Source: a virus. From it: DNA of 41,108 nt. The translations under genes were made by a program, and so were the position numbers. Below are positions 15,249 through 23,841 of the stretch, piece after piece (the first letter of the stretch is position 1; every line of letters begins with the position of its first letter). The notes under the pieces were generated by a model. That model was not told where the DNA came from and did not search any database. It saw nothing but the letters and a program-made list of their open reading frames with translations. The DNA is taken from the IMG/VR virus record IMGVR_UViG_3300013093_002926, positions 1 through 41,108 of that record; one strand, given 5' to 3'.

Positions 15249-15265
15249 TATAAATCTTATAAATG
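15249..15265 (+). promoter_or_regulatory. tandem late-promoter-like boxes before the endonuclease
   Basis: TATAAATC (15249-15256) and TATAAATG (15258-15265) each differ from the TATAAATA late consensus only at the last base and are spaced 9 bp apart. They lie just after the uvsX N-part stop and 55-70 bp before the endonuclease ATG. Late-promoter control of homing endonuclease genes is known in T4, which makes this placement suggestive only. Confidence 0.35.
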
Positions 15266-15319
15266 ATATCAGCAGAGTAATAAATGCCTGTGTCGAATTA
15301 ACTATTTATAGGAAACATA

Positions 15320-15810
15320 ATGCATATAGTATATTTATTTAAATTTAAAAGAAACAGGTTACCAAATTTATATATTGGGTCAAAAAGCAATTGTTATATT
15401 AAAGAAGGAAAAATATTTGATAAAAATAATAAATTATATGAAGGATCTTGTGATTCTAATGTGTATTTAGAAGCATTATCAAAATGTAATTATGAAGTTT
15501 TTATTTTAGGCGAATTTGATGTATATAATGATGCATTATCTATGGAACAAGATGCACATATTGCTAAAGTAATGCACATAGACAGGCATGTTCTAAAGCA
15601 CATAAAGGAACATTAACTGTAAAAAATGTTTTAACTGGTGAAATACAAAAAGTGGAAAAAAATATATTTGATACTGTTATGGATAAAGATGTTTGGGCAA
15701 CAACATCATCATTTCAAAAACGTGAAATTTGCATATATTGTGGGAAAGAAAGTGTGGTCGGTAATATTAAACGCTGGCATAATGATAATTGTAAAGAGAA
15801 AAAAATATGA
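15320..15810 (+). pseudogene. GIY-YIG homing endonuclease gene, frameshifted
   Basis: The first frame (15320-15616) gives a GIY-YIG-type N-terminus, VYLFKF...NLYIGSKSN (residues 4-25), with SD AGGAAA at 15310-15315 and a candidate catalytic Glu in SMEQDAHIA. It then runs to a stop, but a different frame (open from 15568 to TGA 15808-15810) continues with the expected C-terminus: CSKAHKGTLTV and a zinc-finger-like CIYCG...RWHNDNCKEK (CxxC...HxxxxC) typical of phage homing endonucleases. A -1 shift, an inserted base or a small deletion around 15565-15595 separates the halves. The final TGA overlaps the ATG of the C-intein gene (ATGA at 15807-15810), which supports the second frame as the original. 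No clear slippery heptamer is seen. Confidence 0.75.
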
Positions 15811-16364
15811 AAATTGTTAATATAGAAAAAGTTGGTAAAAGAAACGTATTTGATATAACTGTTGCTGATAATCATCAATATGTACTAGAAAATGGTGTTA
15901 TCACACATAATACTGGTGTTTATCTTTCTGCTGATAATATTTACATCTTGGGCAGACAACAAGAAAAAGAAGGTACTGATGTTGTTGGGTATAATTTTAT
16001 TATAAATGTTGAAAAATCAAGACATGTTCGTGAAAAATCAAAAATACCAATTACTGTAAAATATGAAGGCGGTTTAAGTTCTTGGTCAGGTTTAATTGAT
16101 ATGGCTCTAGAATCAGGACATGTTGTAAAACCATCTAATGGTTGGTATTCGCGAGTTAATACTGCGACAGGCGAGGTTGAAGAAAAGAAATATCGCCTTA
16201 AAGATACAGATACAAAGGACTTCTGGAATAAAATATTATTAGATAAAACTTTTCAAGATTGGATTAAATCTAATTATCAAGTATCTCATGGAAATATTTT
16301 AGCTTCAGATAAAGATATAGAACAAACATTTGCAGAAATTGGGGATGATGACGAAGAATTATAA
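15807..16364 (+). CDS. uvsX: C-intein fused to the UvsX C-terminal part
   Basis: Residues 1-35 are a C-intein: block F RNVFDITVADNHQYV and block G NGVITHN, ending in His34-Asn35, the residues that cyclise and cleave. The extein restarts with Thr36 (codon 15912) as TGVYLSADNIYILGRQQ, which continues T4 UvsX exactly where the N-part stopped (T4 GGTG.MYSA.). The 150 C-extein residues include VEKSRHVREKSKIPI and ALESGHVVKPSNGWYSR, as in T4 UvsX, and end acidic. Together with the 210-aa N-extein this gives a 360-aa recombinase (T4, 391 aa). Translation is probably coupled to the upstream endonuclease frame through ATGA. Confidence 0.93.
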   Translation: MKIVNIEKVGKRNVFDITVADNHQYVLENGVITHNTGVYLSADNIYILGRQQEKEGTDVVGYNFIINVEKSRHVREKSKIPITVKYEGGLSSWSGLIDMALESGHVVKPSNGWYSRVNTATGEVEEKKYRLKDTDTKDFWNKILLDKTFQDWIKSNYQVSHGNILASDKDIEQTFAEIGDDDEEL

Positions 16365-16548
16365 AAATTGTGCTGAATTGACAGGAGCAATATTTGCAAT
16401 TTGTCTTATTGTTGTATTATTATCAGCATGGATAACTCATGTTGTTGTTTGTATTAAAACTGCATCTTGGGGTTTTTTGATTGCTGGTGCTATTGCATTT
16501 CCTGTTGCATGGGTTCATGGAATTGGATATTGGTTTAATATTTGGTAG
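16348..16548 (+). CDS. small two-span membrane protein
   Basis: About 66 aa with two hydrophobic segments: FAICLIVVLLSAWITHVVVC and WGFLIAGAIAFPVAWVHGIG. Small membrane proteins of this type sit between uvsX and gene 41 in marine T4-like phages; the function is unknown. Consecutive ATGs at 16345 and 16348 are possible starts, both inside the end of uvsX-C and with no good SD, so the exact start is uncertain and expression may depend on translational coupling. Confidence 0.65.
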   Translation: MTKNYKNCAELTGAIFAICLIVVLLSAWITHVVVCIKTASWGFLIAGAIAFPVAWVHGIGYWFNIW

Positions 16549-16557
16549 GAGAAAATA

Positions 16558-16896
16558 ATGCTTGACTATAAAGAGGAAATAGATTATACTTTCATTGAGG
16601 CTAATGGTGCTGCTGGTATAAAGATTATTAGTGGTAATTTTGAAGATGTAATTTATACATATTCTCGTGTTTCAATATCAGAAGCAAAAGATGATGTTAC
16701 AGATGAAGATCTTCCGGCAATGTTGAGTTTTAATTATGATATTGTTGATTCGTCTGGTTACACTGAAGAAGAGTTTCAGACAATTGAATTTAAAACTAAA
16801 ATTGGTGATATTTTAATGTCAATTTTAGCAAAAAGTGCGGAGAATACTATTGAACTTGAACAAACTGATTCTAAAGAATCTGCAATATTGGGATGA
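16558..16896 (+). CDS. acidic small protein, unknown function
   Basis: A 112-aa acidic protein with no motif that I recognise. The first half alternates strands (DYTFIEANGAAGIKIISGNF), followed by an Asp/Glu-rich linker (SEAKDDVTDEDLP), a strand-rich middle and a C-terminal helix (GDILMSILAKSAENTIELEQ). AGGAG at 16547-16551 sets the ATG at 16558. Its last 47 nt overlap the start of gene 41 in another frame. Position and size match unnamed proteins preceding gene 41 in related phages. Confidence 0.65.
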   Translation: MLDYKEEIDYTFIEANGAAGIKIISGNFEDVIYTYSRVSISEAKDDVTDEDLPAMLSFNYDIVDSSGYTEEEFQTIEFKTKIGDILMSILAKSAENTIELEQTDSKESAILG

Positions 16897-18247
16897 TTAT
16901 TCTCGAAAAGTTTTACCGTTTATAAAACAAGATTATTTTAGTGAAAGAAGTGAAAAATTAATATTTAATGAAATAACTTCTTTCATTGGAGAATATGGTA
17001 ATTTGCCAACTTATGAATCATTAATTATCCAATTAGAAAATAAATCTTTATCTGATGGAGAATATAGTGATGCAATTGGATTATTAAACGAGTTTCATGA
17101 ATCGAAAGCAGAAACAGTTGAATTGGAATGGTTGATTGATAAAACAGAAACATTTTGTCAAGAAAAAGCAGTATATAATGCTGTTGTTGAATCAATTTCA
17201 ATTTTAGAAAATAAACATCCTGATTTATCTAAAGGATCTATTCCAAAATTGCTATCTGATGCATTAGCTATTTCTTTTGATTCTAGTGTTGGTCATGAAT
17301 ATGTTGATGATAGTGATTCGAGATATGAATACTATCATAGAACTGAAGAAAAAATTCCATTTAGTTTAAATTGGTTTAATAAGATAACAAATGGAGGTTT
17401 ACCTAAGAAAACATTATCAATAATTCTAGCTGCTCCACATTCTGGAAAAAGTTTGATGATGTGTGATTTTGCAACAAGTTTTTATCAATCTGGTAAAAAC
17501 GTTCTTTATATAACTGCTGAAATGGCAGAAGAAGAAATTGCAAAAAGAATTGATGCAAATTTATTAAATGTCTATATGGACGATTTAATGAATATGACAA
17601 AAGCTCAATATGAGAAAAAAATAAATTTCGTAAAATCTAAAACTTCTGGAAAATTGTTTATAAAAGAATATCCAACATCTTGTGCTTCTGTGACACATTT
17701 CAGAACTCTTTTAAATGAGTTAAGATTAAAAAAGAATTTTGTCCCTGATGTTATATTTGTTGATTATTTAAATATCATAGCGTCTTCAAGAATGAAGATG
17801 TCGGGGGCAGTTAATTCCTACACATATATTAAAGCTATTGGTGAGGAATTAAGGGGTTTGGCTCAAGAGTTTAATGTTCCTATTGTGAGCGCCACACAGA
17901 CCACCAGAGGCGCAGCAAATTCTAGTGATACCGATATGACCGATATCTCAGAAAGTTTCGGTATTGCTCATATTGCGGACTTTATGGTGTCTATTATTAA
18001 CTCTGAAGAACTTCAAGAATTGAATCAATTGATGGTAAAACAATTAAAAAATAGATTTAGAGATTTAAATTTAAATAAACGTTTTGTTGTTGGAATTGAT
18101 CGTGCAAAAATGAGGTTGTACGATGTTGAAGATTCAGCTCAAGACGGATTAGTTGATACTGGTTCTCCTGAACCTGAATATAATGCTGCTTCTTTTGGAA
18201 GTAAAAAGAAAATAGATAAAAACTCATTTAGTGGATTCAAGGTATAA
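16850..18247 (+). CDS. 41: replicative helicase gp41 (DnaB-like)
   Basis: This hexameric 5'-3' helicase unwinds the fork and activates the gp61 primase. The Walker A box is APHSGKS (residues 195-201), preceded by the usual LPKKTLSIIL. Walker B is VIFVDYLNII, followed by the Q-containing IVSATQTTRGAANSSD and the ISESFGIAHIADF region. I choose TTG 16850 because GGAG at 16839-16842 is well placed; upstream GTG 16835 has no SD. The 465-aa length fits T4 gp41 (475 aa). The gene starts inside the preceding gene, so the initiation region is translated in two frames. Confidence 0.95.
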   Translation: MNLNKLILKNLQYWDDYSRKVLPFIKQDYFSERSEKLIFNEITSFIGEYGNLPTYESLIIQLENKSLSDGEYSDAIGLLNEFHESKAETVELEWLIDKTETFCQEKAVYNAVVESISILENKHPDLSKGSIPKLLSDALAISFDSSVGHEYVDDSDSRYEYYHRTEEKIPFSLNWFNKITNGGLPKKTLSIILAAPHSGKSLMMCDFATSFYQSGKNVLYITAEMAEEEIAKRIDANLLNVYMDDLMNMTKAQYEKKINFVKSKTSGKLFIKEYPTSCASVTHFRTLLNELRLKKNFVPDVIFVDYLNIIASSRMKMSGAVNSYTYIKAIGEELRGLAQEFNVPIVSATQTTRGAANSSDTDMTDISESFGIAHIADFMVSIINSEELQELNQLMVKQLKNRFRDLNLNKRFVVGIDRAKMRLYDVEDSAQDGLVDTGSPEPEYNAASFGSKKKIDKNSFSGFKV

Positions 18248-18250
18248 AAT

Positions 18251-18586
18251 ATGGAAAAACGATATACAGTTGTTGGTGAAGATATTGATATATCTGATGG
18301 TTATCATACAATGTCAGAATTATATGCACATAGATGTACACTATTTGCTGCATTGTTAAAGTCTCACCCACAAGCTTCTTGGAAGAGTAAAAAACACAGC
18401 GATGGTACATCTTGGGATGGTTGGTTTATTGCTGGTATGAGATTACCAACAGGTGATGTTACATATCACCTTCCTGTAGACGAATTTTGGGAAATTCTTC
18501 CGATTGCTGAGTTGGAATTTGGTGTCGTTTGGGATGGTCATACATCTGATGATGTTGTGAGACGAATTATGGAATGGATAAAATGA
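18251..18586 (+). CDS. conserved phage protein of unknown function
   Basis: A 111-aa protein with many aromatic residues. It contains WDGWFIAGMRLPTGDVTYHLP and ends VVWDGHTSDDVVRRIMEWI; the pattern 'xYHLPxxxW...WDGHTSxDVVxR' marks a family of hypothetical proteins found across many phages. No catalytic motif is evident. It lies 3 nt after gene 41 and overlaps the first glycosyltransferase by ATGA (18583-18586), the left edge of the sugar cassette. Confidence 0.7.
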   Translation: MEKRYTVVGEDIDISDGYHTMSELYAHRCTLFAALLKSHPQASWKSKKHSDGTSWDGWFIAGMRLPTGDVTYHLPVDEFWEILPIAELEFGVVWDGHTSDDVVRRIMEWIK

Positions 18587-19293
18587 GTAGTGCTGTTGTA
18601 ATAATTCCAACAATTGGTTCTGTTGTTTTAGATCAAACATTAAAAAGTTTAGAGAATCAAACTCATAAAGATGTAACAACATTAATTGTTGTTGATGGTC
18701 CTGAATATAAATCTAAAGTTGATAATATTATAGATAAACATCCAAATTTAAACAAACAGGTTGTTTATTTACAAGAAAATGTTGGCGCAAATGGATTTTA
18801 TGGACAAAGAGTATATGCTGCATTTTCCCATTTAGTAAATAAAGATTATGTTTTCTATCTTGATCAAGATAATTGGTATGAGCCTAATCATATTGAATAT
18901 ATGATTAATACAATAGAATCTACTGGATGCCAATGGGCATATAGTTTAAGAAATATATATTCTCCTGATGGCGATTATTTGCTTCAAGATAATTGTGAAA
19001 GTTTGGGGAAATGGAACGCTTATACAAATACTAACATGGTTGATACTAATTGTTATTGTATTCCAAGAAATATAGCTGTAGAAATATCAAGATTTTGGCA
19101 TTGTGGTTGGGGTGAAGATCGTGTTATTTTCTCTATTTTAAATGAACATTTTCCTAATTATGAATGTTCTGGTAAATATACAATAAATTATAGATTAGGT
19201 GGAAATGTGGGTTCTGTATCAAAAGATTTTTTTGAACAGGGAAACAGTGTAATTGATAGTCAATATAAAGGAAAATATCCATGGGCGAAATAA
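18583..19293 (+). CDS. glycosyltransferase family 2
   Basis: This is a GT-A enzyme. AVVIIPTIGSVVLDQTLKSL opens the nucleotide-binding fold, and LIVVDGPEY and the DxD-type motif YFYLDQDNWY-like stretch (YVFYLDQDNWYEP) follow, with a C-terminal acceptor region containing HCGWGEDRVIF (the GEDR acid region). The 236-aa length is that of a single GT2 domain with no membrane span, so it is a soluble enzyme. ATG 18583 overlaps the stop of the preceding gene (ATGA) and starts the cassette. Donor and acceptor cannot be told. Confidence 0.8.
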   Translation: MSSAVVIIPTIGSVVLDQTLKSLENQTHKDVTTLIVVDGPEYKSKVDNIIDKHPNLNKQVVYLQENVGANGFYGQRVYAAFSHLVNKDYVFYLDQDNWYEPNHIEYMINTIESTGCQWAYSLRNIYSPDGDYLLQDNCESLGKWNAYTNTNMVDTNCYCIPRNIAVEISRFWHCGWGEDRVIFSILNEHFPNYECSGKYTINYRLGGNVGSVSKDFFEQGNSVIDSQYKGKYPWAK

Positions 19294-20048
19294 AAATATT
19301 ATGTTATATATTTTCTTGGAAAGGTCAGTTTGAAAATGCTGTCAAATTGCAAGAACAATTATCTCCGTTATTAGATGTAGTTGTAATAAATTCTGATGAT
19401 GATAATACAAAAGAGGGTTGGATTAATATTGGGAACGAATGTTATTTTTCTGATCAGTTTAGAACTGCTCTAGATGCATTTGATGATTCAAAATATGATG
19501 TTTTGTGGCATATTCAAGCTGATGCTTCTTATTCTGAGTGGGAACCAATTATAAAATCAGCAAGAGAAAGTTATAATACTTATAATTGGGGTGTATTTGC
19601 TCCAAATGTTAACGATACATTTTACATTTCAGAAAGAACTGATGTTTCAGATTTAGATGGAAATTTAAAACTTGTTGCAACAACTGATAATACTTGTTGG
19701 TTTATTCATAAAGATTATATTAATGCAATGAAAGCTAATTATCATTTAATGAGAGAAAATATTTTAGGTTGGGGTTGGGATTTAATTATTTGTGCTCTTA
19801 GTCATCTTGATGGTCGATATGTCATAAGAGATTATTCTTTCGAAGTTAATCATCCTACTTCAACAGGATATATGAAAGATAAAGCAGAGAAAGAAATGCA
19901 AGAAATGTTTCAAAAATGTGATTTAAAATTACAAGAAACTATTTATAATATTAAGGTAAAACCAAGAGAATTGGGAAAATTATATAATATTCAACAAGTT
20001 TCTAATTCTGCTGAAATAATTTATAATACTGCAACAGGAATTTATTGA
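19281..20048 (+). CDS. probable glycosyltransferase
   Basis: A 255-aa soluble protein with GT-A-like order: N-terminal Rossmann strand (ILCYIFSWKGQFENAVKL), VVVINSDDDN, a WHIQADASYSEWEP segment where Q-A-D replaces a classical DxD, and LGWGWDLIICALSHLDGRY, similar to the acceptor/catalytic region of GT2-type enzymes. It overlaps both neighbours (13 nt upstream; TGATG downstream), indicating translational coupling within the cassette. Family assignment is tentative. Confidence 0.6.
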   Translation: MGEIKILCYIFSWKGQFENAVKLQEQLSPLLDVVVINSDDDNTKEGWINIGNECYFSDQFRTALDAFDDSKYDVLWHIQADASYSEWEPIIKSARESYNTYNWGVFAPNVNDTFYISERTDVSDLDGNLKLVATTDNTCWFIHKDYINAMKANYHLMRENILGWGWDLIICALSHLDGRYVIRDYSFEVNHPTSTGYMKDKAEKEMQEMFQKCDLKLQETIYNIKVKPRELGKLYNIQQVSNSAEIIYNTATGIY

Positions 20049-20887
20049 TGAAAATTTCATATTTAGATTTTTGGCCAGGATTTGATCCTTCTTCAAATTG
20101 GTTTAATTTACTATTGCGTGGTGCATTTCCTGACAGAGAAATAAAAATAACAGCACCTGAATATGCTGATGTTATTTTCTTTTCATGTTTTGGTAGTGAA
20201 CATCAAGTATATAAAAATTCTAAAGCAATTAAAATTTTATATATTGGCGAAAATGAAAGACCCAATTATTCTGTTGCTGATTATTCGTTAAGTTTTGATT
20301 TTGATGATTATTCAGGAAGAAATTTTAGACTTCCTCATTGGTATCTATATATAAATTGGTGGGACGAACCAAATTTTCAACATGCTGAAATTCCATTGAT
20401 TGCTTTGACTAAATGGATTGACTCTAAAGAAATTTGGAATAGAAAAGAATTTTGTTCTATAATAATTGGTAATCCAGTTCAAAATAGAATAGATACTACA
20501 GCAAAATTAAACGAATTTAAACCTGTTCATGGATTTGGTAGGGTGTTTAATAATCCTGTAGATGATAAACTTAAACTTTTGTACAACTATAGGTGGAATA
20601 TTTGTTTTGAGAATTCTATATATGATGGATATGTGACAGAAAAATTATTACAAGCTAAAATTTCTGGGTGTATTCCTTTATATTATGGATCTAATGCAGC
20701 TACTATAGATTTTAATAAAGATTGTTATCTTGATATTACAGGTCTTTCATTAGAACAAATTTATAAAAAAGTTGTAGATATTGAAAATGATAAAAATCTA
20801 TTTTTGGCTATTTCTTCTGAGCCATTATTTAATACTTTACCAACATTAGACCCATTATATAATTTTTTAAAGGATAAATTAAAATAA
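20048..20887 (+). CDS. alpha-1,3/1,4-fucosyltransferase-like, GT10
   Basis: The C-terminal half has the GT10 donor-binding signature: WNICFENSIYDGYVTEKLLQ followed by AKISGCIPLYYGS (family: FENS..DYVTEK...A...G.VPV..G). The N-terminal half has ADVIFFSCFGSEH and ILYIGENERPNY, equivalent to the family's E/N-rich acceptor-lobe motifs. GT10 enzymes transfer L-fucose from GDP-fucose to GlcNAc-type acceptors, and GDP-fucose synthesis genes occur in this same cassette (26759 and 28528). The 279-aa length is short for bacterial GT10 but complete over the core. The ATG at 20048 overlaps the upstream stop (TGATG). Confidence 0.85.
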   Translation: MKISYLDFWPGFDPSSNWFNLLLRGAFPDREIKITAPEYADVIFFSCFGSEHQVYKNSKAIKILYIGENERPNYSVADYSLSFDFDDYSGRNFRLPHWYLYINWWDEPNFQHAEIPLIALTKWIDSKEIWNRKEFCSIIIGNPVQNRIDTTAKLNEFKPVHGFGRVFNNPVDDKLKLLYNYRWNICFENSIYDGYVTEKLLQAKISGCIPLYYGSNAATIDFNKDCYLDITGLSLEQIYKKVVDIENDKNLFLAISSEPLFNTLPTLDPLYNFLKDKLK

Positions 20888-20888
20888 T

Positions 20889-21812
20889 ATGCAAAAAGAT
20901 TTTTATGAAATAAATGATTTGATTGGTGAGCGATTACAATCTGGAGAACCATTTTCTGTTTTGCGTATTGATAATACTGCTGGATATGTTCTTGATTGTT
21001 TACACGAAAAACAATCTCCAAGCGAAGAATTTTACAATAATTATACGTTAGTTGAAAGTGGAATTTATCCGACTGATTTAAATTATTCATTTCAGGTTGT
21101 GATGCCTAAAACTATAGAAATGATGAAACAATGTAATATTTTAGGGTTTGTTGATGTTTCTGGTAAAATTAAAGCAAATGAAAATAAATTTTTAGATCAA
21201 TTCCCAGATAAACCCACATTTTTTGATTTTCATATTTTTGATGCTGGATATATAATGGGGTATTCTAAGTTTGGAAAACTAGAAAATCCTTGGACAAAAT
21301 ATCTCAAAGGGAAAAAGGTTCTTATTATTTCTTCCCATGCAAAAACGATTTTACATCAATGGAAAAATATTAATAAAATATGGGGCGATAGAGTAGAAGA
21401 AATAGTTCCTTTTGAATTGGTTGATGCAATCAGTACGCCATTTCATCCTGCTATTGATGATAGACAATATAAAGATTGTGGTGATTTTGAGCAATTAGTA
21501 AATATAACGAAAGATAGAATTGATCAATATGATTATGATGTATTATTAACAAGCGTTACAACACAATCTCCGTTTTATGCAAATCATGCTAGAGAAAGAG
21601 GGAAGGTTGGTATACAAACTGGCGGTGCTTTACAGTTATTTTTTGGTATTTTAGGTGGAAGATGGTTGAATCCTGATTATTATAATTATTGTTATCCATC
21701 ACCAGAAAAATTATTTAATGAGCATTGGATTTATCCTCTTGAAGAAGATGAACCACAAAAACGAAACGAAATTGGATTTCTTGAAACCTCAACTGCATAT
21801 TGGAAAGTATAA
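20889..21812 (+). CDS. putative GT-D-fold glycosyltransferase
   Basis: A 307-aa protein. FSVLRIDNTAGYVL near the N-terminus, KVLIISSHAKTI in the middle and DVLLTSVTTQSPFYANHARER then VGIQTGGALQLFFGILGGRW near the end resemble the layout of GT-D-type glycosyltransferases and related phage/bacterial proteins (conserved R-x-x-x near the start, then a Rossmann core with a G-G-A-L-Q type loop). It lies 1 nt after the GT10 gene and 3 nt before the RfbH-like gene. The family call is from pattern memory, so moderate. Confidence 0.55.
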   Translation: MQKDFYEINDLIGERLQSGEPFSVLRIDNTAGYVLDCLHEKQSPSEEFYNNYTLVESGIYPTDLNYSFQVVMPKTIEMMKQCNILGFVDVSGKIKANENKFLDQFPDKPTFFDFHIFDAGYIMGYSKFGKLENPWTKYLKGKKVLIISSHAKTILHQWKNINKIWGDRVEEIVPFELVDAISTPFHPAIDDRQYKDCGDFEQLVNITKDRIDQYDYDVLLTSVTTQSPFYANHARERGKVGIQTGGALQLFFGILGGRWLNPDYYNYCYPSPEKLFNEHWIYPLEEDEPQKRNEIGFLETSTAYWKV

Positions 21813-21815
21813 ATT

Positions 21816-23150
21816 ATGAATAATAATGATTTAAGTGAAATTTTAGCATCAGTAAAAAGTTATGCTGAAAATAATTTGTTGACAAAAAAATGGGAAGCTG
21901 GTATTGATTATGTAAATTATGCTGGTCCATTTTTTGATCATAATGAATATGTTGCTGCCGTAAATACTATTTTAAATGGTTGGCTTGTGATGGGAAATGA
22001 TAGTTTGAAATTTGAACATAAATTTCCTAAATTTTTTGGTAAAAATCATGGGATTCTAACAAATAGTGGATCTAGTTCAAATTTGTTAATGATGTATAGC
22101 CTAACAAGCAAAAACGGTCATAATTTCCCAAAAGGAACAAAAGTCTTGATGCCTATTGCTGGTTTCCCGACAACATTAAATCCGACACTTCAAGTTGGAT
22201 TTGAACCTATATTTCTTGATATCGAATTAGATACTTTAAATCTTGATTTAACTAAAGCTGAAGACTTGATAAAAGAACATGACATTAAAATAATAACATT
22301 TGCTCATGTTTTAGGTAATCCGCCAGATATGGACAAATTGATGGATTTAGTTAACAAATATAATTTGATTCTTTTGGAAGATTGTTGTGATGCTTTAGGT
22401 TCTAGTTATGATGGAAAACCATTAGGCAGTTTTGGTGAGATGGCTTCTTGTAGTTTTTATCCAGCACATCATATTACAATGGGTGAAGGTGGATTTGTTT
22501 CTTGTAACACTAAAGAACAAGAAGTTATTTTAAGAAGTTTAAGAGAGTGGGGTCGTGGTTGTTATTGTGTTGGTCCCAAAGCAAATACCCTAAAATGTGG
22601 AACATGTAAAAATAGATTTAGTAATTGGATTCCAGCATTGGAAAATGAAACTTTTGATCACAAATATGTTTATGATGAAATTGGATTTAATTTAAAGCCT
22701 ATTGAAATGCAAGCATCAATTGGTCTTCATCAAATTGAGAAATTGGATACTATTGGACAATTAAGAAAGAAAAATTATAATCTGTTATTTCAAATTTATG
22801 AAAAATATGAAGAATTCTTTCATCTTCCAAGAGCTAGAGATAAATCTGATGTGAGTTGGTTTGCTTTTCCATTGACTATTAGAAAAGGTGCTCCATTTAC
22901 ACGATTTGAGTTTGTTAATTATCTTGAAAATAAAAAAATTCAAACTAGACCATATTTTGCTGGAAATATTATGTTACAACCTGCGTATACACATATTATG
23001 GATACAAATACTGCAAAAGTGAATTATCCAAATGCAACATATACTACTACACATACATTATTCCATGGAACAAGTCCAGTAATTAGCGATGATCAAATTG
23101 CCTATATAAAAATAGTAGTAGATGATTTTATGAAACAGTTTATAGGATAG
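21816..23150 (+). CDS. rfbH: RfbH/E1-like sugar 3-dehydratase (PLP/PMP, Fe-S)
   Basis: This is a DegT/DnrJ-fold enzyme, but the active-site Lys is His218 (SFYPAHHITMGEGG, residues 213-226), the hallmark of CDP-4-keto-6-deoxyglucose 3-dehydratase (E1, RfbH/DdhC). The E1-specific iron-sulfur Cys region is present in modified form: C190/C191, C249-x-C251, then C261 and C264 (CGTC), followed by FDHKYVYDEIGFNLKPIEMQ as in E1. It removes the C3 hydroxyl of a nucleotide-linked 4-keto-6-deoxyhexose, the committed step to 3,6-dideoxysugars. At 444 aa it is full length. Neither a CDP-glucose cytidylyltransferase (RfbF) nor an obvious E3 reductase is in the window, so the true nucleotide carrier is open. 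Confidence 0.88.
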   Translation: MNNNDLSEILASVKSYAENNLLTKKWEAGIDYVNYAGPFFDHNEYVAAVNTILNGWLVMGNDSLKFEHKFPKFFGKNHGILTNSGSSSNLLMMYSLTSKNGHNFPKGTKVLMPIAGFPTTLNPTLQVGFEPIFLDIELDTLNLDLTKAEDLIKEHDIKIITFAHVLGNPPDMDKLMDLVNKYNLILLEDCCDALGSSYDGKPLGSFGEMASCSFYPAHHITMGEGGFVSCNTKEQEVILRSLREWGRGCYCVGPKANTLKCGTCKNRFSNWIPALENETFDHKYVYDEIGFNLKPIEMQASIGLHQIEKLDTIGQLRKKNYNLLFQIYEKYEEFFHLPRARDKSDVSWFAFPLTIRKGAPFTRFEFVNYLENKKIQTRPYFAGNIMLQPAYTHIMDTNTAKVNYPNATYTTTHTLFHGTSPVISDDQIAYIKIVVDDFMKQFIG

Positions 23151-23153
23151 GTT

Positions 23154-23840
23154 ATGATTTTATTGGCATCGATTCATACCCCATTAAATGGGTATGAACA
23201 AAATGATTTTTCTGAAGTTGCAAATATTACTTGGAATTTAAATAAGGTAAATTATGCTAAAAAACATAATTATCTTGCAATAAGTAAATCGAATGGTTTT
23301 TATAATGTTCAAATAGGGTTTGAAAAAATAATTTTTCTTTATGATTTGTTAGTTAGCGTTCCTCAGTGTTCTTGGATTTGGTGGACTGGTTGTGATACAC
23401 TAATTACAAATTTTAATGTTAGAGTTGAAGAAAAGCTTGAAGAAGCATTAAACATAAATCCAAACGCAAATATTATTATGAGTGGTGATTTTAATTTCCC
23501 TATTAATAGTGATTCTATTTTGATTAAAAATACTGAAGAATCGAAATTGTGGTTAAAATTTATACTTGATAATTTTGAGGTATATTCACAAAAACCATAT
23601 TTTGAACAAGAATGTATGATTGATTTTTTATCAAATTTTGATAAACTGATTCAAATAATGCCACAAAATTTTATGAATAGTTATGATGAAAATTCGGCTG
23701 ATAGTGAAAAGATAAAATTTGATACAAAAGGTAATAGAGGTAATTGGGAAAAGGGTGATTGGTTATTACATCTTGCTGGAATTAGCTGGCAAAAACGTGC
23801 CCAATTGGTTAAACAATATTCTAAAGAAATAATATATTAA
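23154..23840 (+). CDS. probable glycosyltransferase, GT34-like
   Basis: A 228-aa protein. VNYAKKHNYLAI, WIWWTGCDTLITN (a D-containing nucleotide-sugar site) and the C-terminal NWEKGDWLLHLAG resemble the galactosyl/mannosyltransferase GMA12/MNN10 (GT34) layout, where an R/A-D-x-D site is followed by a G-D-x-x-x-H-h-x-G end motif. The D-x-D is not classical. It is 3 nt after the RfbH-like gene and 1 nt before the TPP pair, so it belongs to the same operon. Confidence 0.6.
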   Translation: MILLASIHTPLNGYEQNDFSEVANITWNLNKVNYAKKHNYLAISKSNGFYNVQIGFEKIIFLYDLLVSVPQCSWIWWTGCDTLITNFNVRVEEKLEEALNINPNANIIMSGDFNFPINSDSILIKNTEESKLWLKFILDNFEVYSQKPYFEQECMIDFLSNFDKLIQIMPQNFMNSYDENSADSEKIKFDTKGNRGNWEKGDWLLHLAGISWQKRAQLVKQYSKEIIY

Positions 23841-23841
23841 T

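Noticed and set aside
15566-15600. Programmed -1 frameshift in the endonuclease
   Set aside because: No X-XXY-YYZ slippery heptamer in the correct frame and no clear downstream pseudoknot; mutation is simpler.
15638-15820. 60-aa + strand frame beginning MKYKKWKKIY
   Set aside because: It is a shadow of the endonuclease C-terminal frame, which contains the zinc-finger motif one base over.
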